A stretch of DNA of 64,000 nt from Synechococcus sp. CBW1004 (GCF_015840715.1 NZ_CP060397.1:2252686-2316685), one strand, 5' to 3'; numbered from the stretch's first letter, positions 30,454 through 39,148 are shown. Numbers and translations are program-made. The notes: generated by a model from the letters alone, not told the origin.

Positions 30454-30789
30454 TCAGCCGCAGGCCAGGGTCGCCTGTTCCTGGTTGCACTCCAGATCGG
30501 TCTGGCTGCCGTCGGCCCAGTAGATGCGGAGACGGTTGCCGTCCTCGGCGGTGCGGTAGGTGAGCGACTTGATCGCCCCTTTCGGCACGCGCGGCCCCTG
30601 CTGCGGCTGCCTCACCTGGCCGGAGATCTGGTTGATCCGCGTCTCCAGCTGCTGGATCTTGAGCACCAGCTGATCGATGCGGCGGCTCTGCTCGTTGCCC
30701 TTGCTCTCACATCCGCTCAGGGCCATCGCGGCGAGCAGGGGCAGCACCAGCAGGCTGTTGCGCAGGAGCGGAGCGGCGCGCTTGGTCAT
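30454..30789 (-). CDS. small lipoprotein with coiled-coil segment
   Basis: A 111-residue protein starting at ATG 30789. The signal peptide ends in a lipobox (ALSGC, lipidated Cys27), followed by a short coiled coil (RIDQLVLKIQQLETRINQIS) and a C-terminal beta-like region (LRIYWADGSQTDLEC...) with two cysteines. No family recognised. It should be anchored to a membrane by its lipid. It converges with the aspartoacylase-like gene and diverges from psbA. Confidence 0.75.
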   Translation of the reverse strand: MTKRAAPLLRNSLLVLPLLAAMALSGCESKGNEQSRRIDQLVLKIQQLETRINQISGQVRQPQQGPRVPKGAIKSLTYRTAEDGNRLRIYWADGSQTDLECNQEQATLACG

Positions 30790-31159
30790 CAGCGGATCGA
30801 GCCCGGTCTGGCTACCTCCTAGCAGCCCGGCCTGGGCTTGACCAGACAGGCCCCGGGTGCTCTGCCGTGGGGAGCTGTGGATGGACGGCCGAACTCGGCG
30901 CCGATCCCGCGGCCTGCCACGGACAGGTGCGAGCGACGGCGGATCGCAGGCGAGGGAACGGGGGCCTCGGGATGGTCTGCCGCCATGGCGCGCTGAGGCC
31001 GGTTGCAGCCCCGGGATCGGCCATGGCCCCCGCGTGGGTGGGGCGCCTGCAGGGGCCGGATGGAGCGAGCCGAACGAGCAGCGCGGCGCCCGGAACACCC
31101 ATGCCCAGAGGCGGATCCGGGGCCTCCCGCCCCGCTCAGGAAATCTTCATGACGGCTCC
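30790..31159. other. 370-base region upstream of psbA without a gene
   Basis: GC-rich, with open frames on both strands but none with a start, composition or similarity that I would accept. It probably carries the regulatory DNA of psbA and the lipoprotein gene. Confidence 0.45.
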
Positions 31160-31189
31160 TTCACAAACGCCGCAAAGATCCGTTACATT
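31160..31189 (+). promoter_or_regulatory. predicted psbA promoter
   Basis: TTCACA (31160-31165) and TTACAT (31183-31188) are 17 bases apart, a standard sigma-70 layout. GTTACATT at 31182-31189 matches one half of the RpaB-binding HLR1 pattern; a second half is not seen at the usual distance. The predicted start lies ~90 bases before the ATG. Confidence 0.55.
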
Positions 31190-31195
31190 GCCGTC

Positions 31196-31211
31196 GGGCG
31201 GGAACCCGCCC
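31196..31211 (+). promoter_or_regulatory. hairpin at the start of the psbA leader
   Basis: GGGCGGG and CCCGCCC are separated by only two A, giving a strong stem near the predicted 5' end of the psbA transcript. A role in mRNA stability or translation is possible but inferred. Confidence 0.45.
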
Positions 31212-31285
31212 CTTCATTCCCGTCTCTCTGTCTGCGTTCAGGTCTGTCCTGTCGCCGGCACCGGGGCACCACCTCAACCGTTCTC

Positions 31286-32365
31286 ATGACCGCCACTCTC
31301 CAGCAGCGCTCCGGCGCTTCCGGTTGGCAGCAGTTCTGCGAGTGGGTCACCTCCACCAACAACCGCCTTTACGTGGGCTGGTTCGGCGTGCTGATGATCC
31401 CCTGCCTGCTGGCCGCCACCATCTGCTTCGTGATCGCCTTCATCGCTGCTCCCCCTGTGGACATCGATGGCATCCGTGAGCCCGTTGCCGGCTCGCTGAT
31501 GTACGGCAACAACATCATCTCCGGCGCCGTTGTTCCTTCGAGCAACGCCATCGGCCTGCACTTCTATCCCATCTGGGAAGCCGCCAGCCTCGACGAGTGG
31601 CTGTACAACGGCGGTCCTTACCAGCTGGTGGTGTTCCACTTCCTGATCGGCGTCTACGCCTACATGGGTCGTGAGTGGGAACTCTCCTACCGCCTGGGCA
31701 TGCGCCCCTGGATCTGCGTTGCCTACAGCGCCCCTGTGGCCGCTGCTTCGGCTGTGTTCCTGGTGTATCCCTTCGGTCAGGGCTCCTTCTCCGACGGCAT
31801 GCCCCTCGGCATCAGCGGCACCTTCAACTACATGCTGGTGTTCCAGGCTGAGCACAACATCCTGATGCACCCCTTCCACATGCTGGGTGTGGCCGGTGTG
31901 TTCGGCGGCAGCCTGTTCTCCGCCATGCACGGTTCGCTGGTGACCTCCAGCCTGGTGCGTGAAACCACCGAGTCTGAGTCCCAGAACTACGGTTACAAGT
32001 TCGGCCAGGAGGAAGAGACCTACAACATCGTGGCTGCCCACGGTTACTTCGGTCGCCTGATCTTCCAATACGCCTCGTTCAACAACAGCCGCAGCCTGCA
32101 CTTCTTCCTGGCTGCCTGGCCTGTGATCGGCATCTGGTTCACTGCCCTGGGCGTGAGCACGATGGCCTTCAACCTGAACGGCTTCAACTTCAACCAGTCG
32201 ATCCTTGATTCGCAGGGTCGTGTGCTGAACACCTGGGCGGACATCCTGAACCGCGCTGGTCTGGGCATGGAAGTGATGCACGAGCGCAACGCTCACAACT
32301 TCCCGCTCGACCTGGCTGCTGCTGAGGCCACGCCTGTGGCGCTGACCGCTCCGGTCATCGGCTGA
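31286..32365 (+). CDS. psbA: photosystem II D1 protein, form D1:2
   Basis: A 359-residue reaction-centre protein with five membrane helices. All key residues are in place: Tyr161, Asp170, Glu189, His190, His198 (P680), His215 and His272 (iron), Ser264 (QB), His332, Glu333, His337, Asp342 and Ala344, after which the C-terminal extension is removed. Residue 130 is Glu, the mark of the high-light D1:2 form rather than Gln130 of D1:1. ATG 31286 is the family start; the frame upstream is leader. AT-favouring codons (for example TTC/CTG with many GGT/GCT) reflect high expression. Confidence 0.98.
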   Translation: MTATLQQRSGASGWQQFCEWVTSTNNRLYVGWFGVLMIPCLLAATICFVIAFIAAPPVDIDGIREPVAGSLMYGNNIISGAVVPSSNAIGLHFYPIWEAASLDEWLYNGGPYQLVVFHFLIGVYAYMGREWELSYRLGMRPWICVAYSAPVAAASAVFLVYPFGQGSFSDGMPLGISGTFNYMLVFQAEHNILMHPFHMLGVAGVFGGSLFSAMHGSLVTSSLVRETTESESQNYGYKFGQEEETYNIVAAHGYFGRLIFQYASFNNSRSLHFFLAAWPVIGIWFTALGVSTMAFNLNGFNFNQSILDSQGRVLNTWADILNRAGLGMEVMHERNAHNFPLDLAAAEATPVALTAPVIG

Positions 32366-32407
32366 TCCTCGGGATTTTTCCAACCCTCAACGCTCTGTTG
32401 AGCTCGG

Positions 32408-32433
32408 GCCCCCTCCTCGGAGGGGGCATTTTT
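32408..32433 (+). terminator. psbA terminator
   Basis: A 9-bp GC stem (GCCCCCTCC/GGAGGGGGC) is followed by ATTTTTG, 43 bases after the psbA stop. Confidence 0.9.
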
Positions 32434-32551
32434 GTCGCCGCGTCCCGGAAGGGGGGCAGCAGGCCACCGGCCACTGCAGATCCCGGATGGGTGGCAGTGC
32501 ATCCCCGACGCGGAGCGTTCCCGATGCCTGTCGGACCTCAGAGCGGCTTGA

Positions 32552-33205
32552 TCAGGCCTTCTGGGTCAGCACCGGCCGGCGGCGGTTTGGATAGAGCTCG
32601 CGGCACAGGGGGCAGACCGTGCCGTTGCAGCCGCGGGCGGTGCAGTACTCGCGGCCATAGAAAATGATCTGCAGGTGCAGCCTGTTCCAGGCCTCTCGGG
32701 GGAACAGGCGCTTCAGATCGGTCTCGGTGCGGGCCACGCTCTCGCCGCTGCTCAGGCCCCAGCGCTGCGCCAGGCGGTGAATGTGCGTGTCCACCGGGAA
32801 GGCCGGCACGCCGAAGGCCTGGGCCATCACGACGCTGGCGGTCTTGTGACCGACGCCCGGCAGGGCCTCCAGCGCCTCAAAGCTGCGCGGCACCTCGCCG
32901 CCGTGGCGCTCCAGCAGCAGCTCCGAGAGCCGTCTGACGTTCTTCGCCTTGGTGCGGGCCAGCCCCAGCTGACGGATGTGGCCCAGGATCGTCTCCTCGC
33001 TCAGGGCCGCCATCGCCGCCGGCGTCGGGCCAGCGGCGAACAGGGCCGGCGTCACCTCGTTCACCTTCCTGTCCGTGCACTGGGCGCTGAGCAGCACCGC
33101 GATCAGCAGCGTGAAGGCATCGCTGTGATCGAGCGGCACCGGTGTCTCGGGATAGTGCTCGTCGAGGCGCCGCAGGATGAGGGCCGCCCGCTCGGCTTTG
33201 CGCAA
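32552..33205 (-). CDS. nth: endonuclease III
   Basis: A 217-residue base-excision-repair glycosylase/AP lyase for oxidised pyrimidines. The helix-hairpin-helix LPGVGHKTASVV carries the catalytic Lys, and the catalytic Asp is in FPVDTHIHRLAQRWG. The C-terminal iron-sulfur region has four cysteines in the order EYCTARGCNGTVCPLC, a spacing different from the E. coli C-x6-C-x2-C-x5-C. Start at ATG 33205. It converges with psbA and diverges from aroC. Confidence 0.93.
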   Translation of the reverse strand: MRKAERAALILRRLDEHYPETPVPLDHSDAFTLLIAVLLSAQCTDRKVNEVTPALFAAGPTPAAMAALSEETILGHIRQLGLARTKAKNVRRLSELLLERHGGEVPRSFEALEALPGVGHKTASVVMAQAFGVPAFPVDTHIHRLAQRWGLSSGESVARTETDLKRLFPREAWNRLHLQIIFYGREYCTARGCNGTVCPLCRELYPNRRRPVLTQKA

Positions 33206-33300
33206 GGCTCGAGGCTCGCGGAGGGCCCCTGACGCTAAGCAGGGCGCCTGGCAGGCCGGCCGGGCTGCGTTTGTAGGCTCAGCCTCAGCGCAGACGGCCC

Positions 33301-34389
33301 ATGGGCAGCAGTTTCGGCACCCTCTTCCGCATCCACACCTTCGGTGAGTCGCACGGAGGCGGAGTGGGCGTCATCGTCGATGGCTGCCCGCCGCGGCTGG
33401 CTCTGGATCTCGAGGCCATCCAGGCCGAGCTCGATCGCCGCAAGCCAGGCCAGAGCAAAATCACCACCCCCCGCAAGGAGGACGACCGCGTCGAAATCCT
33501 CAGCGGCCTGCTGGATGGTGTGACGCTGGGCACGCCGATCGCGATGGTGGTGCGCAACAAGGATCAGCGCCCCCAGGACTATCAGGAGATGGCGGTGGCC
33601 TTCCGCCCCTCCCATGCCGATGCCACCTACCAGGCCAAGTACGGCATCCAGGCCCGCAGCGGCGGCGGCCGCGCCTCGGCCCGCGAGACGATCGGCCGGG
33701 TGGCGGCAGGCGCCATCGCCAAGCAGCTGCTGGCCAGAGCGGGCGGCACGGAGGTGCTGGCCTGGGTGCAGCGCATCCACACGATCGAGGCCCAGATTGA
33801 TCCGGCGGTGGTGAGCCTGGAGGCGATCGAAAGCAACATCGTGCGCTGCCCCGACGCGGAGGCCGCCGAGCGGATGATCGAGCGGATCGAGGCGATCGGC
33901 CGCGAGGGGGATTCCTGCGGCGGCGTGATCGAGTGCATCGTGCGCAACCCGCCCGTCGGCCTGGGCATGCCGGTGTTCGACAAGCTGGAGGCGGATCTGG
34001 CCAAGGCGGTGATGTCGCTGCCGGCCACCAAGGGCTTCGAGATCGGCTCGGGTTTCGGCGGCACGCTGCTCAGGGGCAGCGAGCACAACGACGCCTTCCT
34101 GCCCAGCGAGGCCGGCCGCCTGCGCACCGCTACCAACAACTCCGGCGGCATCCAGGGCGGCATCAGCAACGGCGAGGAGATCCGCCTGCGGGTGGCCTTC
34201 AAGCCCACTGCCACGATCCGCAAGGAGCAGCAGACGATCGATTCGGAGGGCAACGCCACCACCCTGGCCGCCAAGGGCCGCCACGACCCCTGCGTGCTGC
34301 CGCGGGCCGTGCCGATGGTGGAGGCGATGGTGGCGCTGGTGCTGGCTGATCACCTGCTGCGTCAGCAGGGGCAGTGCAGCCTCTGGTGA
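33301..34389 (+). CDS. aroC: chorismate synthase
   Basis: A 362-residue flavin-dependent enzyme forming chorismate from EPSP, the last shared step to aromatic amino acids, quinones and folate. Hallmarks: the start [19 protein letters not shown], the region [14 protein letters not shown], the segment [17 protein letters not shown], and the end [21 protein letters not shown]. Full length. Its last 201 bases (34189-34389) are repeated with one difference at 37241-37441, in the same orientation, on the far side of an accessory block. Confidence 0.96.
   Translation: MGSSFGTLFRIHTFGESHGGGVGVIVDGCPPRLALDLEAIQAELDRRKPGQSKITTPRKEDDRVEILSGLLDGVTLGTPIAMVVRNKDQRPQDYQEMAVAFRPSHADATYQAKYGIQARSGGGRASARETIGRVAAGAIAKQLLARAGGTEVLAWVQRIHTIEAQIDPAVVSLEAIESNIVRCPDAEAAERMIERIEAIGREGDSCGGVIECIVRNPPVGLGMPVFDKLEADLAKAVMSLPATKGFEIGSGFGGTLLRGSEHNDAFLPSEAGRLRTATNNSGGIQGGISNGEEIRLRVAFKPTATIRKEQQTIDSEGNATTLAAKGRHDPCVLPRAVPMVEAMVALVLADHLLRQQGQCSLW
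34189..34389 (+). repeat. 201-bp direct repeat, copy A (3' end of aroC)
   Basis: Identical to 37241-37441 except position 34209 (T here, C in the other copy). Identity begins in the codon run RVAFKPT and ends at the stop codon; the sequences differ at once on both sides. Confidence 0.95.
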
Positions 34390-34415
34390 TGAGGGGGAGG
34401 GTCGAGGCACCGGCC

Positions 34416-35100
34416 TCACTCCGCCCAGATCGGCTCCAGATCGATCACCAACCCCGAAAACTCTCGCTCCCCCTGCAGCCGGCTGGCGGCCTCGATCCGG
34501 CGGCCATGCGCACCGCCTTCCAGCGGTCCCCACACCTCCACGGCCTGTTCGGCCGGGATCAGCAGCCAGCCGAGGCGGGCGCCGTTGCGCTGGTAGGCGG
34601 TCATCTTCTGGCGCAGGGCGGTGAGCCCTCGGGGGCCTTCATCGCTGGGGCTCGCCAGCTCCACCACCAGATCGGGGCAGAGGGGGGAACCGGCGGCGCT
34701 GCTCGGGCGTGAGAGCCTGCCAGCGATCCAGGGCCACCAGGGAGGTGTCGGGGCTGAGCACCGCATCATCGGGGAGCCGGAAGCCTGTGGAGCTGTCAAA
34801 TGCCATCCAACCGCCCTGGGCCCGGGCCCAGGCCTTGATCTGGAAGAAGAGCTCGCCGTTGCGGGCGCCGGTGTCACCGCCGGTGGGTGTCATGGCGATC
34901 AGGTGTCCGTCGGCAGCCAGCTCCAGCACCGCCTCGGGGTTGGCCTGGCAGAGCTGTTCGAATTGCTCGGGGCTGAGCCGCAGGCTGGTGGTGAGCGCCA
35001 CGGGCAGGGTGAGGGCGCCGAAGGGTTGATCGGGGCTCAGGGTGCCCGGGCGCACCGGCGTGGCGCTCGGCGTCTCCCTGGGATTCGACGGGGCAAGCAT
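34416..35100 (-). pseudogene. Uma2-family (DUF820) putative nuclease, frameshifted
   Basis: Two overlapping frames together make one full Uma2 protein. The N-terminal part starts at ATG 35100 and includes LRLSPEQFEQLCQANPEAVLELAADG and STGFRLPDDAVLSPDTSLVALDRW; the C-terminal part in another frame includes CPDLVVELASPSDE, TAYQRNGARLGWLLIP and QGEREFSGLVIDLEPIW. They switch at a run of six G (34682-34687, six C on the coding strand); five would restore RFPLCPDLVVEL. Catalytic Asp/Glu residues sit in the second part, so the frameshift should kill activity unless slippage occurs. Uma2 proteins are PD-(D/E)XK-like and common in cyanobacteria. Confidence 0.85.
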
Positions 35101-35526
35101 GGACCGATCGGTCGCTGCGCTCAGGCTAAGAGCCTCGGCAGCAGCTGATCTGGATTCGAGGCCCACTGGCCCAGCGGCACGGATCCGGGAGTTGCAGCGA
35201 TCCGGTAAATCCAAGGCCAGAGCAGGGGTCCCGAACGCCATCAACGGCTCGGAGCCTTCCACCTCTGCACTGGCAGCCATCGCATCCGCTGCAAAACGGT
35301 GTGCAAATTCACGCTTCTCGACTGTCGCCTGCGTCGATGACACCGAGAAGGCGCGTAGGGGATTTCCCCCGCGATGGCAGGCTCGCTTCCGTCATGAAAT
35401 GCTCAGGTCCACGGCCCAACCGCTTGCTTGCGGTAAAGAAATCCGAAGATTGTTCGCCCTGAGATCTGGCACATACCCCCCCCAAAAAAAAGCAAGCCGT
35501 AAGCTTAGTTTGGAATATTCAGTTAA
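35101..35526. other. intergenic region with C8A8 tract before the second PEP-CTERM gene
   Basis: No gene. GC content drops sharply toward the right. A run of eight C and eight A occupies 35476-35491, about 35 bases before the ATG of the surface-protein gene, where the promoter should lie. Confidence 0.6.
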
Positions 35527-36096
35527 ATGAAGCCCTCAAAAGTCACTATTGCTTCCTTTTTCGTGGCATCACTTCTGAGCGCAACCCAAGCGAAAGCCGC
35601 TCTATTTAACTATGAATTTATGAATGTAGATGGCGCTGTTCCCGGTACGGTCAAAGGTAGCATCACCTTGCCCGATGGCGACGGCACGTTCGCGGCCTCT
35701 TTGGTTACGATCGATTCGTACCCCGCCGCGCTCGGCCTGGGTCCGACGCCAATATCAATATCCCCTTCCGATATGTTATCTAGTTCATTTACTGTTGGCG
35801 GTGGGCAAATTCTTTCCTCTGATTTCTTTGGATTGATCAATCAATTTACTGCCTTGGCGCTGAATGACACTTCGGTATGCGGAACTGGTGTGCCTGGTGT
35901 TTCGTTTCTGGATTTGTTCGATGCTATCGACTGCGGAGTTACTGGTGTCCTGGATTCAGCCAGTTCAACCTTGTCATTTTCTCCTGCCGCTGCCAGCGTT
36001 CCAGGCCCGTTACCCCTTCTCGGCGCTGCGGCAGCCTTCGCGCACAGCCGTCGCCTGAGAGCGCGTCTACGCGATGGCTCCCGCCCCCAGGCTTGA
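35527..36096 (+). CDS. PEP-CTERM-type surface protein, copy 2
   Basis: A 189-residue exported protein. A signal peptide (KPSKVTIASFFVASLLSA...AKA) is followed by a Ser/Thr/Gly/Asp-rich body and a C-terminal sorting tail: PGPLPLLG, a hydrophobic stretch, then the basic run SRRLRARLR. This is the tail recognised by cyanobacterial exosortases in PEP-CTERM-type proteins, in the proline-rich variant without an exact PEP triplet. The body is AT-richer than neighbouring core genes. It is followed by a terminator hairpin and an HpsJ-like gene, the same order as at 16751-14926. The partner exosortase is not in this window. Confidence 0.8.
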   Translation: MKPSKVTIASFFVASLLSATQAKAALFNYEFMNVDGAVPGTVKGSITLPDGDGTFAASLVTIDSYPAALGLGPTPISISPSDMLSSSFTVGGGQILSSDFFGLINQFTALALNDTSVCGTGVPGVSFLDLFDAIDCGVTGVLDSASSTLSFSPAAASVPGPLPLLGAAAAFAHSRRLRARLRDGSRPQA

Positions 36097-36120
36097 AGTT
36101 TCGCTCCATTTGCTTGTCTG

Positions 36121-36144
36121 GCCCTGCCTCGTCGGGGCTTTTTT
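36121..36144 (+). terminator. terminator after the second PEP-CTERM gene
   Basis: A 6-bp stem (GCCCTG/CGGGGC with one G-T pair) followed by six T, 24 bases after the surface-protein stop and 112 bases before the HpsJ-like ATG. Confidence 0.75.
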
Positions 36145-36256
36145 ATTGGTTGGTCGCCATCCCTGGTTTTGGTGGCTCCGTTGTTTGGCTCTCCAGCCTG
36201 GCTCGCCGGCTGGGTTGCGGAGCCGGTCTGTCTTGGTCTCCCGCCTGCTGCTCCCC

Positions 36257-37051
36257 ATGTCCGTGCGCAACTTCAGCCGCCTGGCGCTGGTGTTCGTGGT
36301 GCTCTTCGTCGTGCTGGTACTGGGCAGCCTCTTCCCCATCCAGCTGCTGGATCCCGCCTGGCAGCGCCGCTTCGGCGCTGTGCTGTTGAATGCGGGCACC
36401 CTGCCACTCACCGCCCTGGCGCTGCTGCAGCTGGCCCGGCATCTGGATCCTGAAGATCCGCGCATCAGGAAGCGCCAGCAGCGTTTCGCCCAGCTGGCGA
36501 TTGGCGCCGCCTTCGGTTTTCTGTTGCTGGCCCCCCTGCTGATCAGCGCCTCCCTGCGGCTCCAGAGCAGCGGCAACGCTGAGCAGCTCAGCCGCCTGGC
36601 TCGGGCCGAGGCGAAGGTGCAGCAACTGCGGCAGGCTGCCCGGCAGGCCAGCAGCAGCGCCGATCTCAGCGCCAGCTTCCAGGCCCTCAGCGGCCCCACC
36701 ATCTCCCCGGCTGAACTGGCTCTGCCGCTGCCGGTGCTCAAGGCCCAGTCCTCCCTCGCCCTCGATCAGGCCCAGGCGCAACTCCAGCGCCAGCGAAACG
36801 CCCTTCCAGGCAGCAATCCGCTGCGGCTGCTCCCCGAGCTGCTGCTCAACGCCCTCTCCTGCCTGGCACTGGCCTTTGGCTTCGCGATCTTTGCCAAGGC
36901 GAAAGACTCCGATCTCTCGCTGTTGGATTCCTGGCAGATCTCCCTGAAACGCCGATGTCAGTGGCGCGCTCGCCGCTCCGATCGGCAGGCCGATGAAGCC
37001 GACTACATCCGCCAGCTCAGCCGCGACGGGGACGAGCCGCCAAGGAACTGA
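36257..37051 (+). CDS. HpsJ-like membrane protein, copy 2
   Basis: A 264-residue paralogue of the protein at 14926-15954. Three N-terminal helices (SRLALVFVVLFVVLVLGSL; LPLTALALLQL; GAAFGFLLLAPLLISAS), an Ala/Gln-rich coiled coil (AKVQQLRQAARQASSSADL, compare YRQAANQASSVADL in copy 1), a fourth helix (LLLNALSCLALAFGFAIF) and a short charged tail. Start at ATG 36257 aligns with the start chosen for copy 1. HpsJ-type proteins are tied to polysaccharide secretion and exosortase systems; the exact biochemical role is unknown. Confidence 0.7.
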   Translation: MSVRNFSRLALVFVVLFVVLVLGSLFPIQLLDPAWQRRFGAVLLNAGTLPLTALALLQLARHLDPEDPRIRKRQQRFAQLAIGAAFGFLLLAPLLISASLRLQSSGNAEQLSRLARAEAKVQQLRQAARQASSSADLSASFQALSGPTISPAELALPLPVLKAQSSLALDQAQAQLQRQRNALPGSNPLRLLPELLLNALSCLALAFGFAIFAKAKDSDLSLLDSWQISLKRRCQWRARRSDRQADEADYIRQLSRDGDEPPRN

Positions 37052-37147
37052 GCGGCCCTCACAGATGGCGATGCCCCACTGACCACCCCATGTCCTCCAG
37101 AATGCAGTCCCCTCGGATGGCCCTGTAGATGGGGCGGCAGCGCTCAC

Positions 37148-37441
37148 GCCGCCGAGCGGATCGAGGCGATCAGCCGCGAGGGCGACTCCTGCAGTTGAGT
37201 GATTGAATGCGTCGTGGGCAACCCACCGGTGGGTCGTATTCGGGTGGCCTTCAAGCCCACCGCCACGATCCGCAAGGAGCAGCAGACGATCGATTCGGAG
37301 GGCAACGCCACCACCCTGGCCGCCAAGGGCCGCCACGACCCCTGCGTGCTGCCGCGGGCCGTGCCGATGGTGGAGGCGATGGTGGCGCTGGTGCTGGCTG
37401 ATCACCTGCTGCGTCAGCAGGGGCAGTGCAGCCTCTGGTGA
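37148..37441 (+). pseudogene. aroC 3' duplicate, truncated
   Basis: The first ~90 bases match aroC codons around residues 190-222 with many differences (AERIEAISREGDSC, then TGA), an internal stretch of ~75 codons is deleted, and the last 201 bases match aroC almost perfectly. A stop codon and the missing 5' two-thirds make it non-functional. The contrast between the diverged left part and the near-identical right part is unusual. Confidence 0.9.
37241..37441 (+). repeat. 201-bp direct repeat, copy B
   Basis: 200 of 201 bases identical to 34189-34389. The two copies are 3,052 bases apart and enclose the Uma2 pseudogene and the second PEP-CTERM/HpsJ pair. Confidence 0.95.
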
Positions 37442-37525
37442 GCGGATCTCCGTGGGGATCAGGGCAGCGTCAATCTGGATCGCATCCTGGGCTCTCGGCT
37501 GACCCAACCGATCGATAATGCCCAG

Positions 37526-37888
37526 ATGACAACACCAGAAGGCGGCATCCAGGCTGGGAACCTGCCGGAGGGCCTGCGAAGCGAACTGCTGCCGGCTCTG
37601 GAAACCCTGGTGCGACAGGTGCGGCCGGAAGGCCTCTGGCTGTTCGGCAGCTGGGCGCGGGGCACCGCCAGCCGCCGTTCGGATGTCGATCTGCTCGTGA
37701 TGGGCCTGGGCGACCGCCGTCTGCTCGAGGCCTACGAGGCGGTGCTGGAGGCACTGCAGGACTGCAGGCTGCCGCTGCAGCCGCTGGTCACCTCCGCTCA
37801 GCTCCTGGCTCGCCATGGCGATGCCCCGTTCTGGCGATCGGTGCGGTCTGAGGCGATTCCACTGCTGGCTGGCAGTCGCTTCCCATGA
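37526..37888 (+). CDS. MNT-type nucleotidyltransferase (MntA-like antitoxin)
   Basis: A 120-residue minimal nucleotidyltransferase. The motif LFGSWARGTASRRSDVDLLV holds the GS pair and the Asp-x-Asp metal ligands at about residues 40-56. In MNT/HEPN pairs this protein adds AMP to the HEPN toxin and silences it. The stop overlaps the next gene's ATG by four bases. ATG 37526 follows the aroC remnant by 84 bases. Confidence 0.88.
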   Translation: MTTPEGGIQAGNLPEGLRSELLPALETLVRQVRPEGLWLFGSWARGTASRRSDVDLLVMGLGDRRLLEAYEAVLEALQDCRLPLQPLVTSAQLLARHGDAPFWRSVRSEAIPLLAGSRFP

Positions 37889-38283
37889 GCCTGGAGAGCG
37901 CACGCCATCGGGCCCGGTTGTGGATCCGCCAGGCCGAGGATGATCTGCGGGCGGCACGATTGCTGCAGGCGGCGGGTCAGTCCGCCCAGGCCTGCTTCCT
38001 GTCGCAGCAGGTGGGAGAGAAGGCGATCAAGGCCCTGCTGGCCGCAGAAGACCGTGATCTGCGCAGCCATTCGCTCACCGCGTTGCTGCGCACGCTCGAC
38101 GAAGAGCTCGCCGTGCGCTGGCAGCGTCAGGCCCGCGTTCTCGACAAGCTGTATGCCCCCACCCGTTACCCGGATGCGCTGGGAGACGAGCTGCCTGCCG
38201 ATGTTTTCGGCCCTGAGGATGGCGAGGCAGCTCTCCAGGCTGCCGGAGAATTGCTGGACTGGGCTTCTCAACAGCTCCAGTAG
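37885..38283 (+). CDS. HEPN domain protein (toxin-type)
   Basis: A 132-residue all-helical HEPN protein: WIRQAEDDLRAARLL at the start, FLSQQVGEKAIKALL in the middle, and the RNase motif R-x4-H as RDLRSH with a following SLTALL. HEPN proteins of this type are RNases that act as toxins when unmodified. It is coupled by a four-base overlap to the MNT gene. A housekeeping role is also possible since such pairs are numerous in cyanobacteria. Confidence 0.87.
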   Translation: MSLESARHRARLWIRQAEDDLRAARLLQAAGQSAQACFLSQQVGEKAIKALLAAEDRDLRSHSLTALLRTLDEELAVRWQRQARVLDKLYAPTRYPDALGDELPADVFGPEDGEAALQAAGELLDWASQQLQ

Positions 38284-38440
38284 GAGGGCCTGCAGACGTC
38301 TCTCATGGGCGGGGGCCGTGTGGATCAGACAGGGCAGAGCAGCGGGATCGTCTGGCGTCCATGGCCTGATCTGCTCCTGAAGGCAAACGACAACTGAACA
38401 GCGACACCCAGGGGCCGTTGTCGAGCAGCAGCGCCATGCT

Positions 38441-39148
38441 TCAACGCGCGCCGAAGCCCTTCAGATGGGCTGGATTGGAAGACAGATCGGCCGGGGCTCG
38501 CTCACAGCAGCCCACCAGATCGCCGGCGTCAGGGGCTGTGCCCAGCGCCGCCAGCAACTCCAGCCAGGGTTCCTCCTCCAGGGCCCCCAGCCCTGAGCCC
38601 AGTGCCACCGCATCCACGCCGGCCTCCAGCCAGGGCCGCACATCGGCGGACGTGAGACCGCCGGCGGCGATGCAGAACGGCAGTGCTGCTCCCAGGGGCC
38701 CCCGCAGGCGCCGCCAGTGGCCTGGGCCGACGCTCACCGCCGGGAACAGCTTCACGATCGCGCAGCCGAGTTGCCGGGCGTGGTGCACCTCGCTGGGGCT
38801 CATCACACCAGGCACGAGCACCAGATCCCGGCGGGCCGCCTCCTGCTGCAGGGCCGGATCGAGCACCGGGGACACCGCGTAGCGGCAGCCGGCTGCGGCG
38901 GCCTCCACCACCCCCTGCGGCTTGCAGACGGAGGCGGCTCCCAGTTCGAGCGCGGGAAACCGCTGGATCAGCTCCGCCATCTGCTCAGCCCAGCCCGGCC
39001 GCTGCTGCCAGGCGATCTCCACGTGGCGCAGCCCCAGGGCCTGCAGGCGCTTCAGAGCGGGCTCTGCCTGCAGTGGGTCGCCGGGGCGCAGCACGATCAG
39101 CAGCGGCTGCGCCCGCAGGGACTGGATCAGAGACTCGGCGCTGGGCAT
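38441..39148 (-). CDS. eda: KDPG/KHG aldolase
   Basis: A 235-residue TIM-barrel class I aldolase cleaving 2-keto-3-deoxy-6-phosphogluconate and/or 4-hydroxy-2-oxoglutarate, so it may serve the Entner-Doudoroff route. Glu in LRHVEIAW, the phosphate region SPVLDPALQQEA and the Schiff-base lysine in AIVKLFPAVSVG are all visible. It is longer than most (about 205-215) because of a ~25-residue C-terminal tail. ATG 39148 (MPSAESLIQ) is preferred to in-frame upstream starts. It lies downstream of ftsH on the same strand but beyond that gene's terminator. Confidence 0.87.
   Translation of the reverse strand: MPSAESLIQSLRAQPLLIVLRPGDPLQAEPALKRLQALGLRHVEIAWQQRPGWAEQMAELIQRFPALELGAASVCKPQGVVEAAAAGCRYAVSPVLDPALQQEAARRDLVLVPGVMSPSEVHHARQLGCAIVKLFPAVSVGPGHWRRLRGPLGAALPFCIAAGGLTSADVRPWLEAGVDAVALGSGLGALEEEPWLELLAALGTAPDAGDLVGCCERAPADLSSNPAHLKGFGAR

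Noticed and set aside
36143-37957. 604-codon minus-strand frame crossing the second HpsJ-like gene and the aroC remnant
   Set aside because: It crosses several unrelated plus-strand genes and shows no domain; part merely mirrors the aroC antisense frame.
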